A stretch of DNA of 7,529 bases from an uncultured Alphaproteobacteria bacterium (GTDB lineage Bacteria > Pseudomonadota > Alphaproteobacteria > Rickettsiales > UBA1997). The DNA lies in the NCBI GenBank assembly GCA_903959715.1, contig CAJBXX010000171.1:1-7529 (forward strand), given 5' to 3'. Below are positions 4,963 to 7,529 of this stretch, piece by piece (positions within the stretch are counted from its first letter, which is position 1; every line of letters begins with the position of its first letter). The notes under the pieces are model-generated. The model was not told the DNA's origin, ran no database searches, and saw nothing but the letters and a program-made list of their open reading frames with translations. A program made the translations under genes and the position numbers.

Positions 4963-7131
4963 ATGACCAACGGCATTGAGTTCAGCATTGATAAAAGCGG
5001 AGTCGCTAACTTAATTTTTGATTTACCCGACGAAAAAATTAATAAACTTTCGAAAATCGTTTTGGAAGAATTGGAGCGAGCAATTAATGTGATTGATGGC
5101 AATAAAGCGATTCGTGTTTTATTAATTTCTTCGCACAAAAAAGATATTTTTATCGCGGGGGCTGATATCAATGAAATCCGCTCTATTGTTGACGAGAAAG
5201 ACGCTCATAAAAAAGTTTCGCGTGGGCAAGAAATCCTCAATAAATTGGCAAAAATTCAAATTCCAACTATTGCGGTGATAAAAGGGGCGTGCCTCGGTGG
5301 CGGTTTAGAATTGGCTTTGGCTTGTAAATATCGCGTAGCGGTTCTTAATGCAAAAACGCAGCTAGGTTTGCCCGAAGTTAATCTCGGCATAATCCCCGGA
5401 TTCGGTGGAACTCAAAGATTGCCAGCCTTGGTTGGCTTAGAAGAATCGTTGAAAATAATTTTATCGGGCAAGGCGATTGATGGCGAAAAATCTTATAAAA
5501 TCGGCTTAATTGATGAGGCGATTCACGAAGAATTTCTTGAAGAAAATTTGAGTTCTTTTGTCACTGAAATTATTAAAAATGGCGATAAAAATAAATTTTT
5601 ATTAAAACGCAAGAATGCTACAAAGAGAAGGTTTTACAGCGAAACATTATTAATGAAAAAACATTTAATTTTTTATTTTGCTAAAAAAGATTTATGGGAA
5701 AAAACTAAAGGACATTATTTAGCACAATTTTTTGCGCTTGAAGTTATTAAAAAAACTTATGGCAAAACCTACGGAAATCGCGGTTTTAAAATTGAGATTG
5801 ATGCTTTTTGCGATTTGGCAATCGGTGAAATTTCTAAAAATTTAATTGAAATTTTTTTCACCTCCGAAGCTCTAAAAAAAGACGCTGGGGTTGATGAATT
5901 TATTTCCCAAAAAGATATAAAAAATGTTGCTTTGCTTGGTGCTGGAATCATGGGCGGTGGGATTGCGTGGCTTTTTGCAAACAATAATTTTAGCGTTCGC
6001 ATTAAAGATATTACGCAACAAGCGATTGCCCTTGGCTACAATCAAATTTTGAAAATTTTTAATCAATTGCAAAAAATTCGTAAATTAAATTCTAATCAAG
6101 TGAGTTTAAGAATGGCGAATATTAGCGCGGGTTTAGATTATACAAATTTTGATCATAGTGATTTAATAATCGAGGCGGTGGTCGAAAATATTGCGGTCAA
6201 AAAAAATATTTTAAAAGAGATTGAATCGCAAGTAAAAAATGATGCAATAATTGCCTCAAACACCTCATCTTTATCAATTTCTGAAATGGCTGGAGCCCTA
6301 GAAAATCCTAGTCGCTTTGTCGGAATGCATTTTTTTAATCCCGTTAATAAAATGCCGTTGATTGAAGTGATTTATGGCGAGAAAACTTCCAAAGAAACCG
6401 TGGCGACGATAGTTAAATTGGCGAAAAAATTAGGCAAAACCCCAATTGTCGTCAAAGATGTTCCTGGATTTTTAGTCAATCGTATTTTGCTCACTTATCT
6501 CAACGAATCGGCTTATTTATTACAAGATGGTTTTTCGATTAAAAAAATCGATAATGAAATTGAAGGATTCGGCATGCCGATGGGTCCATTTGTGTTGGCG
6601 GATGTCGTTGGCATTGATGTCGGAGTCAAGGTTGCGGAATCTCTAGAAAAAGGCTATGGATCGCGAATGAAGGTCGCAAAAATTTTGCAAGAACTTCATC
6701 AAAATCACAAAAATTTACTCGGCAAAAAATCGAATTTGGGTTTTTATAATTACGATAAAAATGGCAAAATTACTACGCAAAATTTGGAAATTTATAAAAT
6801 TCTTGATGAAATTAAAGACTCTTTTAAAAGCTTTGACGGCAATATTAACGACAGCGAAATCATTGAGCGTTGCATCTTAACAATGATTAATGAAGCTTCA
6901 AAATGTTTGGAAGAAAATGTTGTTAAAAATGCTCAATATCTTGATATGGCAATGATTATGGGGGCAGGATTCCCGCCATTTCGCGGTGGAGTTTTGCGTT
7001 ATGCCGATAAACTTGGTTTACAAAATATTGTGAAAAAATTGCAAAATTTTGAGATTAAATATGGCGAGCGATTTGCGGTTAGTAATTTATTGATTTCAAT
7101 GGCGCAAAATAATCAAAAATTTTATAATTAA
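4963..7131 (+). CDS. fadJ: Fused enoyl-CoA hydratase / 3-hydroxyacyl-CoA dehydrogenase (beta-oxidation alpha subunit)
   Basis: This bifunctional enzyme catalyses steps two and three of fatty-acid beta-oxidation: hydration of trans-2-enoyl-CoA, then NAD-dependent oxidation of 3-hydroxyacyl-CoA. Its 722 residues match full-length FadB/FadJ. Residues 1-190 are a crotonase domain with the oxyanion segment AGADINEI (65-72), catalytic E116 (GGGLELALAC) and E138 (LPEVNLGIIPG). A linker with less obvious motifs covers about 190-315. The dehydrogenase domain has the NAD-binding GAGIMGGG (326-333), SNTSS (432-436), catalytic H456 (MHFFNP) and E468 12 residues later, as in the known His-Glu pair. Two C-terminal dehydrogenase domains follow (about 501-600 and 625-722), the first with VPGFLVNRI and GMPMGP and the second with GAGFPPFRGG. 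All key residues are intact. The ATG at 4963 is the natural start. No thiolase (fadA) gene is adjacent. Whether fadB or fadJ is the better symbol cannot be decided here. ruvC follows after 3 bp. Confidence 0.95.
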   Translation: MTNGIEFSIDKSGVANLIFDLPDEKINKLSKIVLEELERAINVIDGNKAIRVLLISSHKKDIFIAGADINEIRSIVDEKDAHKKVSRGQEILNKLAKIQIPTIAVIKGACLGGGLELALACKYRVAVLNAKTQLGLPEVNLGIIPGFGGTQRLPALVGLEESLKIILSGKAIDGEKSYKIGLIDEAIHEEFLEENLSSFVTEIIKNGDKNKFLLKRKNATKRRFYSETLLMKKHLIFYFAKKDLWEKTKGHYLAQFFALEVIKKTYGKTYGNRGFKIEIDAFCDLAIGEISKNLIEIFFTSEALKKDAGVDEFISQKDIKNVALLGAGIMGGGIAWLFANNNFSVRIKDITQQAIALGYNQILKIFNQLQKIRKLNSNQVSLRMANISAGLDYTNFDHSDLIIEAVVENIAVKKNILKEIESQVKNDAIIASNTSSLSISEMAGALENPSRFVGMHFFNPVNKMPLIEVIYGEKTSKETVATIVKLAKKLGKTPIVVKDVPGFLVNRILLTYLNESAYLLQDGFSIKKIDNEIEGFGMPMGPFVLADVVGIDVGVKVAESLEKGYGSRMKVAKILQELHQNHKNLLGKKSNLGFYNYDKNGKITTQNLEIYKILDEIKDSFKSFDGNINDSEIIERCILTMINEASKCLEENVVKNAQYLDMAMIMGAGFPPFRGGVLRYADKLGLQNIVKKLQNFEIKYGERFAVSNLLISMAQNNQKFYN

Positions 7132-7134
7132 ATT

Positions 7135-7529
7135 ATGAGAATTATTGGAATCGATCCGGGTTTAACCAAGACGGGAGTTGGCATCGTCGATGTTAAAAAT
7201 AATTCTTTAAGTTTTGTTTTTTCCGCCACAATTTATTCTTCGCCCGATCAAGAAATGGCGGAAAGGCTCAATCATTTTCATCAATCTTTGTTGCAAATTA
7301 TTCAACTTTACAAACCCGACGAGGCTTCGGTTGAAGAGACATTTGTTAATAAAAATCCGATTTCATCTTTGAAGCTTGGTCATGCTAGAGGTGCGTTGAT
7401 TTTAACTTTGGGAATTTGTGGCATTAAGGTTAATGAATATTCGGCGACTTCGGTCAAGAAAACCATTGTGGGAGTAGGGCGTGCCGATAAGAATCAAGTA
7501 CAAGCGATGATTAAAATTTTATTGCCAAA
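7135..7529 (+). CDS. ruvC: Holliday junction resolvase RuvC, 3' end outside window
   Basis: RuvC cuts Holliday junctions as a dimer together with RuvAB during recombination and repair. The 131 complete codons present cover most of a protein of usually about 160 residues. The N-terminus IIGIDPGLTKTGVG carries catalytic D7, and VEETFVNKNP carries catalytic E67. The later segment VKKTIVGVGRADKNQVQ is the conserved DNA-contacting region. The final two catalytic acidic residues would lie beyond the window end. The ATG comes 3 bp after the fad stop codon, and no promoter fits between them, so translation and transcription are probably coupled to fad. In many bacteria ruvC sits with ruvA and ruvB; whether they follow here cannot be seen. 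Confidence 0.95.
   Translation, partial: MRIIGIDPGLTKTGVGIVDVKNNSLSFVFSATIYSSPDQEMAERLNHFHQSLLQIIQLYKPDEASVEETFVNKNPISSLKLGHARGALILTLGICGIKVNEYSATSVKKTIVGVGRADKNQVQAMIKILLP

Noticed and set aside
5769..6072. Minus-strand open frames inside the fad gene
   Set aside because: They are antisense to the conserved dehydrogenase domain and share no plausible start signals.

Overview
The window is AT-rich, gene-dense bacterial DNA. It carries six protein-coding genes, two of them cut by the window edges, and no RNA gene, insertion sequence or CRISPR array that I can see. The gene content points to an aerobic, host-associated alphaproteobacterium, most likely Rickettsiales- or Holosporales-like. It combines a Coq7-type ubiquinone hydroxylase, a fused FadB/FadJ-type beta-oxidation enzyme, type I methionine aminopeptidase and RuvC with strong AT bias. 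It also has two large unfamiliar proteins with effector-like features. The lineage is inferred, not proven.

Left third (1-3379), accessory. The 3' end of a gene encodes a hydrophilic protein with 10-residue Gln/Pro/Gly repeats (1-609). After a good sigma70-type promoter comes an 894-residue multidomain protein (695-3379). Its first half carries motifs that I match from memory to the DUF4804 (macro-domain-like) family known from Legionella and other intracellular bacteria. Its second half has two possibly related alpha/beta modules, an Asn/Gly-rich linker and a C-terminal hydrophobic hairpin. Its arginine codons are mostly AGA/AGG, unlike the map, coq7 and fad genes. This is the most interesting part of the window.

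Right two thirds (3449-7529), housekeeping. map (minus strand) converges on the large gene and diverges from coq7. The 81-bp map/coq7 gap holds a strong minus-strand promoter and a weaker plus-strand one that overlap. coq7 is followed by the fad gene, which has its own extended -10 promoter next to an imperfect dyad. ruvC starts 3 bp after the fad stop, so the two are probably co-transcribed; ruvC runs off the window.

The housekeeping genes are functionally unrelated: N-terminal Met removal, ubiquinone synthesis, fatty-acid oxidation and Holliday-junction resolution. Together they imply an organism with aerobic respiration and fatty-acid use. No intergenic gap exceeds 85 bp.
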